Of a DNA stretch of 64,000 bases, positions 24,846-34,193 are shown one piece after another. The stretch covers positions 124,001-188,000 of the forward strand of contig NZ_JAPSIB010000004.1 of NCBI RefSeq assembly GCF_031179145.1, written 5' to 3'. The stretch's first letter is position 1. Every line of letters begins with the position of its first letter. Below the pieces are notes generated by a model. It did no database searches. It was not told the DNA's origin and worked only from the letters and a program-made list of their open reading frames with translations. The position numbers and the translations under genes were made by a program. The DNA is from Brevibacterium sp. Lineage in GTDB: Bacteria > Actinomycetota > Actinomycetes > Actinomycetales > Brevibacteriaceae.

Positions 24846-25253
24846 TCAGGCTTCAGCGCTTTCTGCAGCAGGCTCTTCAGCCGCTTCCTCGGTCTTGCCC
24901 TTGCGAGTGATCGCTTCGCGGATCACCGATTCGGCGGAGGGAGCGACGTAAGGGGTCTTCTCGACCTGAGGCTTCACAGTGTTCACTGCTTCACCCTCGC
25001 CGGTGAACTTCTGCCAGTCACCGGTCAGCTTGAGCAGGTTGCGCACCTGGTCGGTGGGCTGGGCGCCCACGGAGAGCCAGTGCTGTGCGCGCTCGGAATC
25101 GATCTCGATGACCGAGGGCTCACGGGTCGGGTGGTAGATGCCGATCTGTTCGATGGCCTTACCGTCCCGACGGGTACGCGAATCAGCGACGACGACGCGG
25201 TAGAAGGGTGCACGGATCTTGCCCATGCGGGTCAAGCGAATTTTGACTGCCAC
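24846..25253 (-). CDS. rpsP: 30S ribosomal protein S16
   Basis: Small-subunit assembly protein. The first ~80 residues are typical ([34 protein letters not shown]). The 135 residues include a C-terminal Glu/Ala-rich tail ending [10 protein letters not shown], common in actinobacterial S16. It heads a short unit with the KH-protein gene. Confidence 0.96.
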   Translation of the reverse strand: MAVKIRLTRMGKIRAPFYRVVVADSRTRRDGKAIEQIGIYHPTREPSVIEIDSERAQHWLSVGAQPTDQVRNLLKLTGDWQKFTGEGEAVNTVKPQVEKTPYVAPSAESVIREAITRKGKTEEAAEEPAAESAEA

Positions 25254-25409
25254 TTTAGTGGTGTCTCCTTTTGTCTTTTTTGTTGCACAGAGGTTCCACA
25301 GAGCGTGGGGTTGATCTGTTGGAATCTGTGACCTGGACTATCACTCCGAAGCGGAAGAGAGGGCCCTCTTCGAAAGCAAAAGTACAAGAGTCAATTGTGC
25401 CAGAAAGCC

Positions 25410-27008
25410 CTATTTCTTGCCACCTGAGAACATCCCGCCGAAGCCCTTGGGCAAGTTGTTCAGGTCGAACTCCTCGTCCCCGCCGAGATCGACGCCGCCG
25501 AATGCGGAGCCGACCGGGTCCTGGGTCTTCCCGGTCTTCTTCTCCTGCGCCTGCTGTGCGCGCTTGGCAGGATTGCCCGACTGGCCGCCCTTGCGGCCCT
25601 TCTTCTTCCCGACCGCCTTCTTCTTGCGGTTCGGCGCGCCACCGGGCATGCCGGCCATTCCCGGCATTCCCGGACCGCCGGCGCCGGGCATCCCCGGCAT
25701 TCCGCCGCCCTTGCTGAGTCCGCGCATCATCTTCTGCGCCTGGGTGAACCGCTCCATCAGCTGGTTGACCGCGGTCACCGTGGTTCCGGCGCCCTTGGCG
25801 ATGCGGGCCCGGCGGGAGCCGTTGAGGATCTTCGGATTGCTGCGCTCGGCCGGTGTCATCGATCTCACGATGGCCTCGACGCGGTCGACCTCGCGGTCGT
25901 CGAAGGCTTCGATGGCGTCCTTGTACTGACTCATGCCGGGCATCATCGTCAGCATCTTCTTCATCGAGCCCATCTTCTTCAGGCTCGCCATCTGCGTCAG
26001 GAAGTCGTTGAGGTCGAAGTCCTCCCCGGACTCGACCTTCTTCTTGAGCTTCTCGGTCTCCTTCTCGTCGAAGGTCTTCTCGGCCTGCTCGATGAGGGTG
26101 AGGATGTCGCCCATGTCGAGGATTCGGTCAGCCATCCGGTCGGGATGGAACTGCTCGAAGTCCTTCATGGACTCACCGGTCGAGGCGAACATGATCGGCT
26201 TGCCGGTCACCTCGGCGACGGACAGCGCAGCACCGCCGCGCGAATCACCGTCGAGCTTCGAGAGCACGACGCCCGTGAAGTCGACGCCTTCGAGGAAGGC
26301 CTCGGCGGTCTTCACCGCGTCCTGTCCGATCATCGCGTCGATGACGAACAGGACCTCGTCCGGGTTGACCGCGGAGCGGATGTCCGAGGCCTGCTGCATG
26401 AGCTCTTCGTCGATTCCCAGACGTCCCGCGGTGTCGACGATGACGACGTCGTGGAGCTTGGACTTCGCGACGTCGATCGAGTCCTTGGCCACCTGGACCG
26501 GGTCGCCCACGCCGTTGCCGGGTTCGGGGGCGTAGACGAACGCGCCGGCCCGCTCACCGACGATCTGCAACTGGTTGACCGCATTGGGTCGCTGGAGGTC
26601 GGCGGCGACGAGCATCGGCCGGTGACCTTCGGACTTCAGCCAGTGGGCGAGCTTGCCCGCCAGGGTGGTCTTACCTGCACCCTGCAGGCCGGCGAGCATG
26701 ATGACCGTCGGCGGTCGCTTGGCGAACTCCAGCCGGCGGGTCTGACCGCCGAGGATGCCGACGAGTTCGTCATTGACGATCTTGACGACCTGCTGGCCCG
26801 GATTGAGCGCGCCGGAGACCTCCTCGGACAGCGCCCGGTCACGGATCCGACCGGTGAAGGCGCGGACGACTGGCAGGGCCACGTCGGCGTCGAGAAGAGC
26901 ACGACGGATCTCACGGATGGTCGCGTCCACGTCGGCTTCGGACAGCCGTCCTTTGCCCCGCAGATTCTTGAATGTCGCGGTGAGCCTGTCGGAAAGAGTA
27001 TTGAACAC
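25410..27008 (-). CDS. ffh: Signal recognition particle protein Ffh
   Basis: SRP54 GTPase that binds 4.5S RNA and signal sequences and docks with FtsY. Domains in order: N (LSDRLTATFKNLRGKGRLSE), G with GLQGAGKTT, VDTAGRLG and SKLDGDSRGG, then the Met-rich M domain (MGSMKKMLTMMPGM, GSRRARIAKGAGTT). A Gly-Met-Pro-rich and Lys-rich tail follows. I chose GTG at 27008, preceded by GAAGAAGG, giving 532 residues; the frame runs upstream to 27098 without family similarity. FtsY is encoded nearby. Confidence 0.96.
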   Translation of the reverse strand: MFNTLSDRLTATFKNLRGKGRLSEADVDATIREIRRALLDADVALPVVRAFTGRIRDRALSEEVSGALNPGQQVVKIVNDELVGILGGQTRRLEFAKRPPTVIMLAGLQGAGKTTLAGKLAHWLKSEGHRPMLVAADLQRPNAVNQLQIVGERAGAFVYAPEPGNGVGDPVQVAKDSIDVAKSKLHDVVIVDTAGRLGIDEELMQQASDIRSAVNPDEVLFVIDAMIGQDAVKTAEAFLEGVDFTGVVLSKLDGDSRGGAALSVAEVTGKPIMFASTGESMKDFEQFHPDRMADRILDMGDILTLIEQAEKTFDEKETEKLKKKVESGEDFDLNDFLTQMASLKKMGSMKKMLTMMPGMSQYKDAIEAFDDREVDRVEAIVRSMTPAERSNPKILNGSRRARIAKGAGTTVTAVNQLMERFTQAQKMMRGLSKGGGMPGMPGAGGPGMPGMAGMPGGAPNRKKKAVGKKKGRKGGQSGNPAKRAQQAQEKKTGKTQDPVGSAFGGVDLGGDEEFDLNNLPKGFGGMFSGGKK

Positions 27009-27102
27009 CTGCAAGCCTTCTTCACGATGAATTGGTCGACTCTCTAGACTAGCAAGTTCCCCGGCCTCGACCGAAACGCCGGACCCGTGAATGTGCATGG
27101 AA

Positions 27103-27155
27103 CCCCCGGTCCCGCCCCGGTCACTTCCCGCCGAGGTGGTGTCCGGGACCGGGGG
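27103..27155. repeat. Perfect 12-bp inverted repeat, first of a pair
   Basis: Arms CCCCCGGTCCCG (27103-27114) and CGGGACCGGGGG (27144-27155) with a 29-base loop holding GCCGAGGTGG (27130-27139). It abuts the second hairpin at 27156. The pair occupies the gap between amt and ffh; it may terminate amt transcription although no T-run follows. Confidence 0.7.
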
Positions 27156-27194
27156 GCACGCTCCCCTGCCGAGGTGGCCGGCGAGGGAGCGTGC
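27156..27194. repeat. Perfect 10-bp inverted repeat, second of a pair
   Basis: Arms GCACGCTCCC (27156-27165) and GGGAGCGTGC (27185-27194) flank a 19-base loop that again holds GCCGAGGTGG (27168-27177). The arms differ completely from those of the adjacent repeat but the loop decamer is shared, about 45 bases downstream of the amt stop. Confidence 0.7.
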
Positions 27195-27237
27195 GAGTCG
27201 TGCAGGCGCTCGGCGCCCCCAACCCTCAGCGCAACCC

Positions 27238-28485
27238 TCAGCGCAGCGAGTTCGCCCGGTCGGTGTGCTCGAACGAGTAGGCCTGCTCCGCGTGCTCGGA
27301 GGCGTCGATTCCCCGCATCTCCTGGCGGTGGTCGATCCGCAGCCCCATCGTCCGGCGCAGGACGACAGCGATCAGCCAGGTGACGACTCCGGCGAACACG
27401 ATGGCCACCACGGTGGCGACGATCTGGGCGATGAGCAGGCTCAGCCCTCCGCCATAGAACAGTCCGCCGACCGAGCCCTCAGAGGGGACGGCGAAGAGCC
27501 CGATGAGCACAGTCCCGATGACCCCGGCGACGAGATGGACCCCGACGACGTCGAGGGCGTCGTCGTAGCGGAGCCGGTTCTTCACCTCGACGGCCAGGGC
27601 GGCGCCGGCACCGGCGGCGATGCCGATGATGATGGCGGCATAGGGTTCGACATCGGCGCAGGCGGGGGTGATGGCGACGAGCCCGGCGATGGCACCGGAG
27701 ACGCAGCCGATGCTGCTCGGGCGGTGCGAGCGGATCCGCTCGACCACGATCCAGGTGATCATTCCGGCCGCCGGCGCGACCAGGGTGTTGATCCAGATCA
27801 GTCCGGCCTGCTCGACGGTCGACGCCGCTCCCCCGTTGAATCCGAACCAGCCGAACCACAGCAGGGCAGCGCCGACCACGGTGATCGGGATGTTGTGGGG
27901 ACGGTGCGGGGTCGAGTAGCGGGCCCGCCGCCCCATCACGATGACGAGGACGAGCGCGGAGACGCCGGCGTTGATGTGGACCACCGTACCGCCCGCGAAA
28001 TCGATCGCCGGGCCGAAGAACTCCCAGATCTCTCCGTCTTCGCTGAGCAGTCCCCCGCCCCACACCATGAAGGCGAGCGGACAGTACACCAGGGTCACCC
28101 AGATGGCCGAGAAGACGAGCCAGGTGGAGAACTTCGCCCGGTCGGCGACCGCTCCGGCGATGAGGGCGATGGCGATCATTGCGAAGGTCGCCGAATAGCC
28201 GATGGAGATCAGCGTCTCAGGGCTCTGCGCCACCGCCTCGGCGAGGCCGATCTGTGAGAGCGGGCTGCCGAACACACCCGCGACCGAGTCCCCGGAGGAC
28301 ATCCCGTAGCCGTAGAGCACCCACACCAGTCCGGCCACCGCCATGGCCGAGAAGACCATCATCATCATGTTGATGCTCGAGGTGATCCGCGTCATCCCAC
28401 CATAGAAGAACGCCACCCCAGGGGTCATGAGCAGGACGAGACCTGCCGCGACCATCATCCACACATTCGCTGCGTCGAGTTCCAT
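27238..28485 (-). CDS. amt: Ammonium transporter Amt
   Basis: Trimeric ammonium channel with 11 membrane helices. Landmarks are FFYGGMTR in helix 1, the twin pore histidines in VVHINAGVSALV and VVGVHLVAGVIG, and WFGWFGFNGG in the middle. The ATG at 28485 gives 415 residues starting MELDAANVWMM; an open frame extends 15 codons upstream. In M. tuberculosis and others amt is followed by glnB and glnD before ffh; both are missing here, so PII control, if present, must be encoded elsewhere. Confidence 0.95.
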   Translation of the reverse strand: MELDAANVWMMVAAGLVLLMTPGVAFFYGGMTRITSSINMMMMVFSAMAVAGLVWVLYGYGMSSGDSVAGVFGSPLSQIGLAEAVAQSPETLISIGYSATFAMIAIALIAGAVADRAKFSTWLVFSAIWVTLVYCPLAFMVWGGGLLSEDGEIWEFFGPAIDFAGGTVVHINAGVSALVLVIVMGRRARYSTPHRPHNIPITVVGAALLWFGWFGFNGGAASTVEQAGLIWINTLVAPAAGMITWIVVERIRSHRPSSIGCVSGAIAGLVAITPACADVEPYAAIIIGIAAGAGAALAVEVKNRLRYDDALDVVGVHLVAGVIGTVLIGLFAVPSEGSVGGLFYGGGLSLLIAQIVATVVAIVFAGVVTWLIAVVLRRTMGLRIDHRQEMRGIDASEHAEQAYSFEHTDRANSLR

Positions 28486-28594
28486 GTCATCACTTTCGCG
28501 TCCGTGCGGCTCCCCGTCGGAGCCGACCACTGACAGTGTCCATGACGGATGTCACAGCCGCGGGTCGGGAATGTTTCGGGTATGTGAAGCAGCC

Positions 28595-29740
28595 TCACTC
28601 GAGGAGTGCGTCGACGAACCCCTCCGCGGTGAAGGGCGCGAGGTCGTCAGCGCCTTCGCCCAGGCCGATGAGCTTGACGGGGACGCCGAGTTCCCTCTGG
28701 ACGGCGACGACGATTCCGCCTTTGGCGGTGCCGTCGAGCTTGGTGAGCACGATTCCGGTGATGTTGACGGCCTCGGCGAAGACCTTCGCCTGCTGCATCC
28801 CGTTCTGGCCGGTGGTGGCGTCGAGGACGAGGAGCACCTCGTCGATGTCATGACCGTCGCCCAGCGGCCGGGTCGCGACTCGCTTGACCTTGCCGAGCTC
28901 GTCCATCAGCCCGACCTTGTTCTGGAGGCGCCCGGCGGTGTCGATGAGGACGACGTCGGTGCCCTCGACCTTGCCCTGTTCGACGGCGGAGTAGGCGACG
29001 GAGGCGGGGTCGGCACCCTCGTGGCTGCGCACGGTCTCGACGCCGACTCGCGCGCCCCAGGTGGTCAGCTGTTCGGCCGCGGCGGCGCGGAAGGTGTCGG
29101 CGGCGCCGAGGAGGACGGTCTTGCCCTCGGCCACGAGCACCCGGGCGATCTTGCCCACGGTGGTGGTCTTGCCGGCACCGTTGACGCCGACGACGAGCAT
29201 CACGGCCGGTTCGTCCGCGGTGCGCGAGGTCGCGAGGCTGCGGTCCATGGTCGGATCGACGAGGTTGATGAGCTCCTCGCGCAGCAGCTGACGGACCACC
29301 TCGGGGTCGCGGGTGCCGAGCACCTTGACGCGATCGCGCAGCTTGTCGACGAGCTCGGTGGTGGGCTCGACTCCGACGTCGGCGAGGATCAGGGTGTCCT
29401 CGATCTCCTCCCACGCCGATTCGTCGAGGTTGTCACGGGAGAGCAGATTGAGCAGTCCGCGACCGAGGCCGGAGTTCGACTTCGCCAGGCGCTCCCGCAG
29501 CCGGACCAGGCGGTTCGCGGGTTCGGTCGGCACCTCGGTGCCCTTGACGGCGGCCTTCTCCTCGACGACGGATTCGGGAGTCTCCTCGATCGTCGCGGTG
29601 TCTCCGGTGACATCGGCGTCGATGCTCCGCTTCCGGCGCAGGTCCTTCTGCTTGGCGTTGACTCGCAGGCCGATGCCGAGTCCCACCACCAGGATGAACA
29701 CGATGCCAACGACGACGAGCAGTACGATCGGCTGATCCAT
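28595..29740 (-). CDS. ftsY: Signal recognition particle receptor FtsY
   Basis: SRP receptor GTPase. Unlike E. coli FtsY it begins with a membrane anchor (QPIVLLVVVGIVFILVVGLG), as in other actinobacteria, followed by a short basic/acidic linker, the N domain and the G domain with GVNGAGKTTTVGK, DTAGRLQNK and TKLDGTAKGG. The 381 residues and intact GTPase motifs indicate function. AAGGAGG precedes the ATG. It lies downstream of smc and a small membrane-protein gene. Confidence 0.96.
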   Translation of the reverse strand: MDQPIVLLVVVGIVFILVVGLGIGLRVNAKQKDLRRKRSIDADVTGDTATIEETPESVVEEKAAVKGTEVPTEPANRLVRLRERLAKSNSGLGRGLLNLLSRDNLDESAWEEIEDTLILADVGVEPTTELVDKLRDRVKVLGTRDPEVVRQLLREELINLVDPTMDRSLATSRTADEPAVMLVVGVNGAGKTTTVGKIARVLVAEGKTVLLGAADTFRAAAAEQLTTWGARVGVETVRSHEGADPASVAYSAVEQGKVEGTDVVLIDTAGRLQNKVGLMDELGKVKRVATRPLGDGHDIDEVLLVLDATTGQNGMQQAKVFAEAVNITGIVLTKLDGTAKGGIVVAVQRELGVPVKLIGLGEGADDLAPFTAEGFVDALLE

Positions 29741-29757
29741 GGACGTCCGTCCTCCTT

Positions 29758-29805
29758 ATTGCCTTGGGGAGTGATTGCCTCGGGGAGTGGTTGCTGCGGG
29801 GAGTG
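29758..29805. repeat. 16-bp tandem repeat, three copies, just upstream of ftsY
   Basis: Units at 29758-29773, 29774-29789 and 29790-29805, consensus RTTGCYKYGGGGAGTG. They sit between the small membrane-protein gene and the ftsY ribosome site, so they fall in the ftsY 5' leader or spacer. Confidence 0.8.
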
Positions 29806-29835
29806 TGCCTGGAAGGGTGTCCTGGAAAGTGGCGC

Positions 29836-30237
29836 TCAGGACTCGCGCGCGCCGAACAGCAGTCCTGCTGTCGTCCGCCATCCCGTTCCCGATTCGGGGA
29901 TCTTCCAGTGGCGGGTGCGGGGGCGGAACGTCAGCAGTGAGGGCGCGGCGTGCCGACGCGGCTGCGGCCGCAGTACATAGGAGTGGTCGCGGATCGCGGT
30001 GACGGCGGCCTGCTCGCGGGTGGCCAGGTGCGACGTCCCATCGTCATGGCCGAAGAATTCGTGGACCTCGTCGTCGTATCCGGTCCATTCCCGCGGCAAC
30101 CGGAATCGTTGGACCTCGGAGGAGTAGCGGAGCCGGCCTTCGGCCCGCAGACCGGGCAGGGCGACGAGGAGGACGACGACAAGGGCAAGGGCGAAGGAGA
30201 CGGCGAGTCCGAGGATGACGACAAGTACAGCATTCAT
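29836..30237 (-). CDS. Small single-pass membrane protein of unknown function
   Basis: I do not recognise a family. The 133 residues open with one long membrane segment (about residues 3-28, VLVVILGLAVSFALALVVVL), followed by a basic cytosolic or periplasmic part rich in Arg, His and Pro (LRPQPRRHAAPS, TFRPRTRHWKIPE). No enzyme motif is visible. It lies between smc and ftsY in the same direction with gaps on both sides; the coding potential is supported by the clean membrane helix, but it has not been checked against relatives. Confidence 0.65.
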   Translation of the reverse strand: MNAVLVVILGLAVSFALALVVVLLVALPGLRAEGRLRYSSEVQRFRLPREWTGYDDEVHEFFGHDDGTSHLATREQAAVTAIRDHSYVLRPQPRRHAAPSLLTFRPRTRHWKIPESGTGWRTTAGLLFGARES

Positions 30238-30486
30238 GCCCTCGAACCACCTCGCGGTGCAGCCGCTAAGGACATGGACGACTCGCTCCTCATACCGACA
30301 ACACTTCTGCAGACAACATTACCCAAGGCCCAAGTCTATAGTCCTCGCCGAGGCCGGTCGTCCGCAGGCTCGCATCGGGTCTGGGGAATTCCCTGAGACT
30401 CCCCTGGATTTCCCATCACTCCCGTAGTGGCTCTGTCGTGACTCCGGAGTCCCCCGGCGCTGCCTCGAAGGGTATCGCGTCGTGAC

Positions 30487-33400
30487 TCACTCCTGCTCGG
30501 ACCGTGGGATGCGCTGGGAGATGACCTTGGAGACTCCGTCGCCGTGCATCGTCACGCCGTAGAGGGCATCGGCGATCTCCATCGTCCGCTTCTGATGGGT
30601 GATGACGATGAGCTGCGAGGAGTCCTGCAGCTCCCTGAACACGGTGAGCAGGCGGGAGAGATTGAGGTCGTCGAGGGCGGCTTCGACCTCGTCCATGACG
30701 TAGAAGGGACTGGGCCGGGCCTTGAAGATCGCGACCAGCATCGCCACCGCCACGAGCGAGCGCTCCCCGCCGGAGAGCAGGGACAGGCGCTTGACCTTCT
30801 TCCCCGCCGGACGGGCGTGGACATCGACGCCGGTGGTGAGCATGTCGTCAGGGTCGGTGAGGCTCAGGGACCCCTCCCCGCCCGGGAACAGCCGGGAGAA
30901 GATGTCCTCGAACTCTCGTGCGGTGTCCGCGTATGCCTCGGCGAAGACCTGTTCGACGTGTCGGTCGACCTCCTCGACGAGCTTCATCAGGTCCCGGCGG
31001 GACGCCTCGATGTCGGCGATCTGCTTCTCGAGGAACTGGTGCCGCTCCTTGAGCGCCTCATATTCCTCGAGCGCGAGCGGGTTGACGGTGCCGATCCGCT
31101 TGAGGGCGGCGGCCGACTGCTTCTGCCGCTTCTCGACCTCGGCGCGGACGAAGGGCCGTTCCTCCTCCCCCTCGTCGAAGCCGGGGACAGGGGTGTCGGG
31201 GCCGTAGAGCTCGACCAGCCGCTCGAGTCCGAGGCCGGTCTCCTCCTCGGCCCGGTGTTCGATCTCTTCGAGACGCAGGCGGTGCCGTTCGCGGGCGAGT
31301 TCGGCCTCCTGGGCCGCGTCCTTGAGCTTCTGCAGTTGGGTGACGGTCGCCTTGAGCTCCTCGCCGAGGCGGCTCCTCTCCTCTTTCAACCCGCCGCGTT
31401 CGTCGACGAGGATCCGGACCTGGTCGGCGAGTTCGCCGACGGTGGTCTCGGCGGTGGCAGCCGCGGCGGTCGCGGTGTCGGAGATGACCTGCGCCGAGGC
31501 GGCCGCGCGCTTCTTCCGCGCGATCGTCCTCTGGGTCTGCTCCCGCGCGGCTTCCTCGGCGGAGGCGGAGCGGAGCAGGGACTGCACGCGGTCGTTGAGG
31601 AACCGGGCACGGTCGGTCGCGGCCTTGTGGGCGATCCGGGTTTCGATGACCTCTTCGGAGGACTGGGAGACCTGAGCGCTCAGGGCATCACGACGGCTGG
31701 TGTCGACGACCTCCTCGACCTCGCCTGCGCCGGCGAGCGCGGAATCCGCGGCCAGTGCCTCTCGTTCGGCGGCTTCGAGGCGGGAGGCCAGCTCTGCGTC
31801 GTTCTCGTGGGCCCGGTTCAGACGGGTCCTCGCCGCGTCGATGTCCCCGGCGATGCGGGAGACCTCCTCCGCGGCGGCCATGATCGCGGCGTCGGAGGCG
31901 TGCAGCGCCTCAAGCGCGGTGCTCGTGCGTGCTTGCGCCTGCTTGAGTGCGGGCTCGAGCCGGTCGAGCTCGACGTCGAAGCCGGAGAGCGTCTCCTCGA
32001 GTTCGGTGATCGTGGTGCGGGTGTCCTCGAGGGCCGTCTTCGACGCGAGCCGGGTTCCAGTCGAGGTCCGGGCCCGGCTGACGCGGGTCGGAGTGACGAT
32101 CTCGCCGGTCACCGTGACGGCGGTGAGATCGGGGTGATCGTCGATGACGGCCAGAGCCTGCTTCGCATCGTCGGTGCAGACGACCGAGCGCAGGGCCGCC
32201 TTGAGCAGCCGGTCGAGTTCGGGGATGTCGCTGTCGACGAGCTCGCCCAGCCAGCGCGCGGACTCGGCATGCGGCGAACGGAGATCGACTCGATCGCCCG
32301 CCCCGTCGGCGCCGGGCCCCGTTCCATTGCCGTTGGCGCCCGTCCCGTTGATGCCCGGGCTCGCGGACTGCGCACCCGCCCCATTGACTCCCGCGGGGAT
32401 CGTCAGGGTCACGTTCGTGTCCTCGCCGAGGTGGTCGAGCACTTCGAGGGCCACGTGTCCCGAGTCGACGAGGACGCCGCTGACCGTGTTCGACAGGGCT
32501 GCGGCGACCGCCATCTCGAATCCCTGGGCAACGCTGAGCCGTTCGGTCACGGCCGTGCCGACTCCGGGCAGATTCGCGTTGACGATGTCCTCGAGGTCGG
32601 CCTCGAGCGCGGTGCCCAGCGCCAGGGCCTCCGCCCGGGCCTGCGCCGAGGCGAGCCGGGAGGTCGCTTCCGCCTTCGCCTCCCTCACCCGCTCGAGGGC
32701 CTCTTCGATCTCGGTCTGAGCCGCCTTCGCCCGTTCGTACTCCTCGTCGAGTTCGCTCTCCCCCCGCTCGACGTCCTCAACCGCGGCCTCGGCTGCCTGC
32801 AGCTGTGCCTCACGTTCGGCGATCCGGGTGGACACGGAGTCGATCTCTGCCCGATTGGCTGTGAGGCGAGCGGTGAGGTCGGCGATCCTGTCCTTGGCGT
32901 GCGCCCGCTTCGATTCGAGGGAGGATCGGTTCTTCACGGCCTCGGTGACGGCGATCTGAGCGGCCTTGACCTCGGCTTCCGCGGCGCGCAGTTCGGCGGT
33001 GAGGTCCTCTTTCCGCTGCACAGCGGTCTCGAGCGCGGACGCCGAGGCGTCGACCTCCTGCTCGGCGGTGGCGAGCTCGGCCTGGAGCGTCTGCGCCTGC
33101 GCCCGCAGTTCGTCCGGTGACTTGGAGGGCCGGTTCGCGAGGCTGCTGACCTCTGACAGGAGGTGGGAGTGCTTGTCCGCGGCACGCTGTGCGATCCCCT
33201 GCGCCCGGACCATCTGGGTCTGGGTCCGCGATTCCGCGCTGCGCAGAGCCTCGAGCTCGGTCTCGACGGTGCTCAGCCGGGCTTCGATCTCACTGCGCCT
33301 GGCCTCCGTCCGCCCTCGTCTCTGCTCGAGTTCGGCGATCCGGTCCTGCTGGTCGCCGCCACCGTTCGTGGCGGCGAACAGCGACGCCTGCAGCCGCACC

Positions 33401-34101
33401 GCGTCGTCGGCGAGGAGCCGAGCGGTGGCGTCGCGGAGTTTGGCCTGGACCGTCGCGGCTTTCTGCGCCGCCTGAGCCTGCCGCCCCAGGGGTCCCAGCT
33501 GACGGTTGAGTTCGGTCCGCAAGTCGCCGAGGCGGTCGAGATTCGTCTGCAGACCGGTGAGCTTGCGCACGGCCTTGTCCTTGCGCCGCCGGTGCTTGAG
33601 GACGCCCGCGGCCTCTTCGATGAAGCTGCGGCGCTCGAGGGGGTCGGCGTGGAGGATCGCGTCGAGTCGTCCCTGCCCGACGATGACGTGCATCTCCTTG
33701 CCCAGACCCGAGTCGTTGAGGAGCTCCTGGATGTCGAGGAGCCGGGCAGGCGCGCCGTTGACGGCGTACTCGCTGCCGCCGCTGCGGAACAGCGTGCGCG
33801 AGATCGTCACCTCGGTGTAGTCGACGGGGATGGCCCCGTCGGTGTTGTCGATCGTCAGGGTCACCTCGGCGCGGCCGAGGGCCTGACGCTTGGAGGTGCC
33901 GGCGAAGATGACGTCGTCCATCTTCCCGCCGCGCAGGTTCTTCGCCCCCTGCTCCCCCATCACCCAGGACAGCGCGTCGACGACATTGGACTTGCCGGAG
34001 CCGTTGGGGCCGACGACGCAGGTGATGCCCGGCTCGAACTTGAGGGTGGTGGCCGAGGCAAAGGACTTGAATCCTCGCAGGGTCAGGCTTTTCAGATGCA
34101 T
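30487..34101 (-). CDS. smc: Chromosome segregation ATPase SMC
   Basis: Condensin ATPase of about 1,204 residues. N-terminal head with GPNGSGKSNVVDALSWVMGE, long coiled coils, a central hinge, and C-terminal head with LLSGGERSLVAVAML and DEVEAALDD. The hinge region near residues 569-602 carries a Gly/Asn/Ala-rich insertion (NGTGANGNGTGPGADGAG). I chose ATG 34101 (MHLKSLTLRGFKSF), the standard family start; an ATG five codons earlier exists. ScpA/ScpB are not in the window. It is divergent from an ABC exporter operon. Confidence 0.96.
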   Translation of the reverse strand: MHLKSLTLRGFKSFASATTLKFEPGITCVVGPNGSGKSNVVDALSWVMGEQGAKNLRGGKMDDVIFAGTSKRQALGRAEVTLTIDNTDGAIPVDYTEVTISRTLFRSGGSEYAVNGAPARLLDIQELLNDSGLGKEMHVIVGQGRLDAILHADPLERRSFIEEAAGVLKHRRRKDKAVRKLTGLQTNLDRLGDLRTELNRQLGPLGRQAQAAQKAATVQAKLRDATARLLADDAVRLQASLFAATNGGGDQQDRIAELEQRRGRTEARRSEIEARLSTVETELEALRSAESRTQTQMVRAQGIAQRAADKHSHLLSEVSSLANRPSKSPDELRAQAQTLQAELATAEQEVDASASALETAVQRKEDLTAELRAAEAEVKAAQIAVTEAVKNRSSLESKRAHAKDRIADLTARLTANRAEIDSVSTRIAEREAQLQAAEAAVEDVERGESELDEEYERAKAAQTEIEEALERVREAKAEATSRLASAQARAEALALGTALEADLEDIVNANLPGVGTAVTERLSVAQGFEMAVAAALSNTVSGVLVDSGHVALEVLDHLGEDTNVTLTIPAGVNGAGAQSASPGINGTGANGNGTGPGADGAGDRVDLRSPHAESARWLGELVDSDIPELDRLLKAALRSVVCTDDAKQALAVIDDHPDLTAVTVTGEIVTPTRVSRARTSTGTRLASKTALEDTRTTITELEETLSGFDVELDRLEPALKQAQARTSTALEALHASDAAIMAAAEEVSRIAGDIDAARTRLNRAHENDAELASRLEAAEREALAADSALAGAGEVEEVVDTSRRDALSAQVSQSSEEVIETRIAHKAATDRARFLNDRVQSLLRSASAEEAAREQTQRTIARKKRAAASAQVISDTATAAAATAETTVGELADQVRILVDERGGLKEERSRLGEELKATVTQLQKLKDAAQEAELARERHRLRLEEIEHRAEEETGLGLERLVELYGPDTPVPGFDEGEEERPFVRAEVEKRQKQSAAALKRIGTVNPLALEEYEALKERHQFLEKQIADIEASRRDLMKLVEEVDRHVEQVFAEAYADTAREFEDIFSRLFPGGEGSLSLTDPDDMLTTGVDVHARPAGKKVKRLSLLSGGERSLVAVAMLVAIFKARPSPFYVMDEVEAALDDLNLSRLLTVFRELQDSSQLIVITHQKRTMEIADALYGVTMHGDGVSKVISQRIPRSEQE

Positions 34102-34193
34102 CGTGCGTCCCAGCATATCGGCCCCCGCGCGGATGCGGCACGGGCCAAGCGCGGGTGTGGCCCTCACGACCGGCGAGGAGGATCATTCATCCT

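Noticed and set aside
30544..33120. 858-codon plus-strand frame opposite smc
   Set aside because: Composition is a reverse-complement shadow of the coiled-coil codons; no independent domain is seen.
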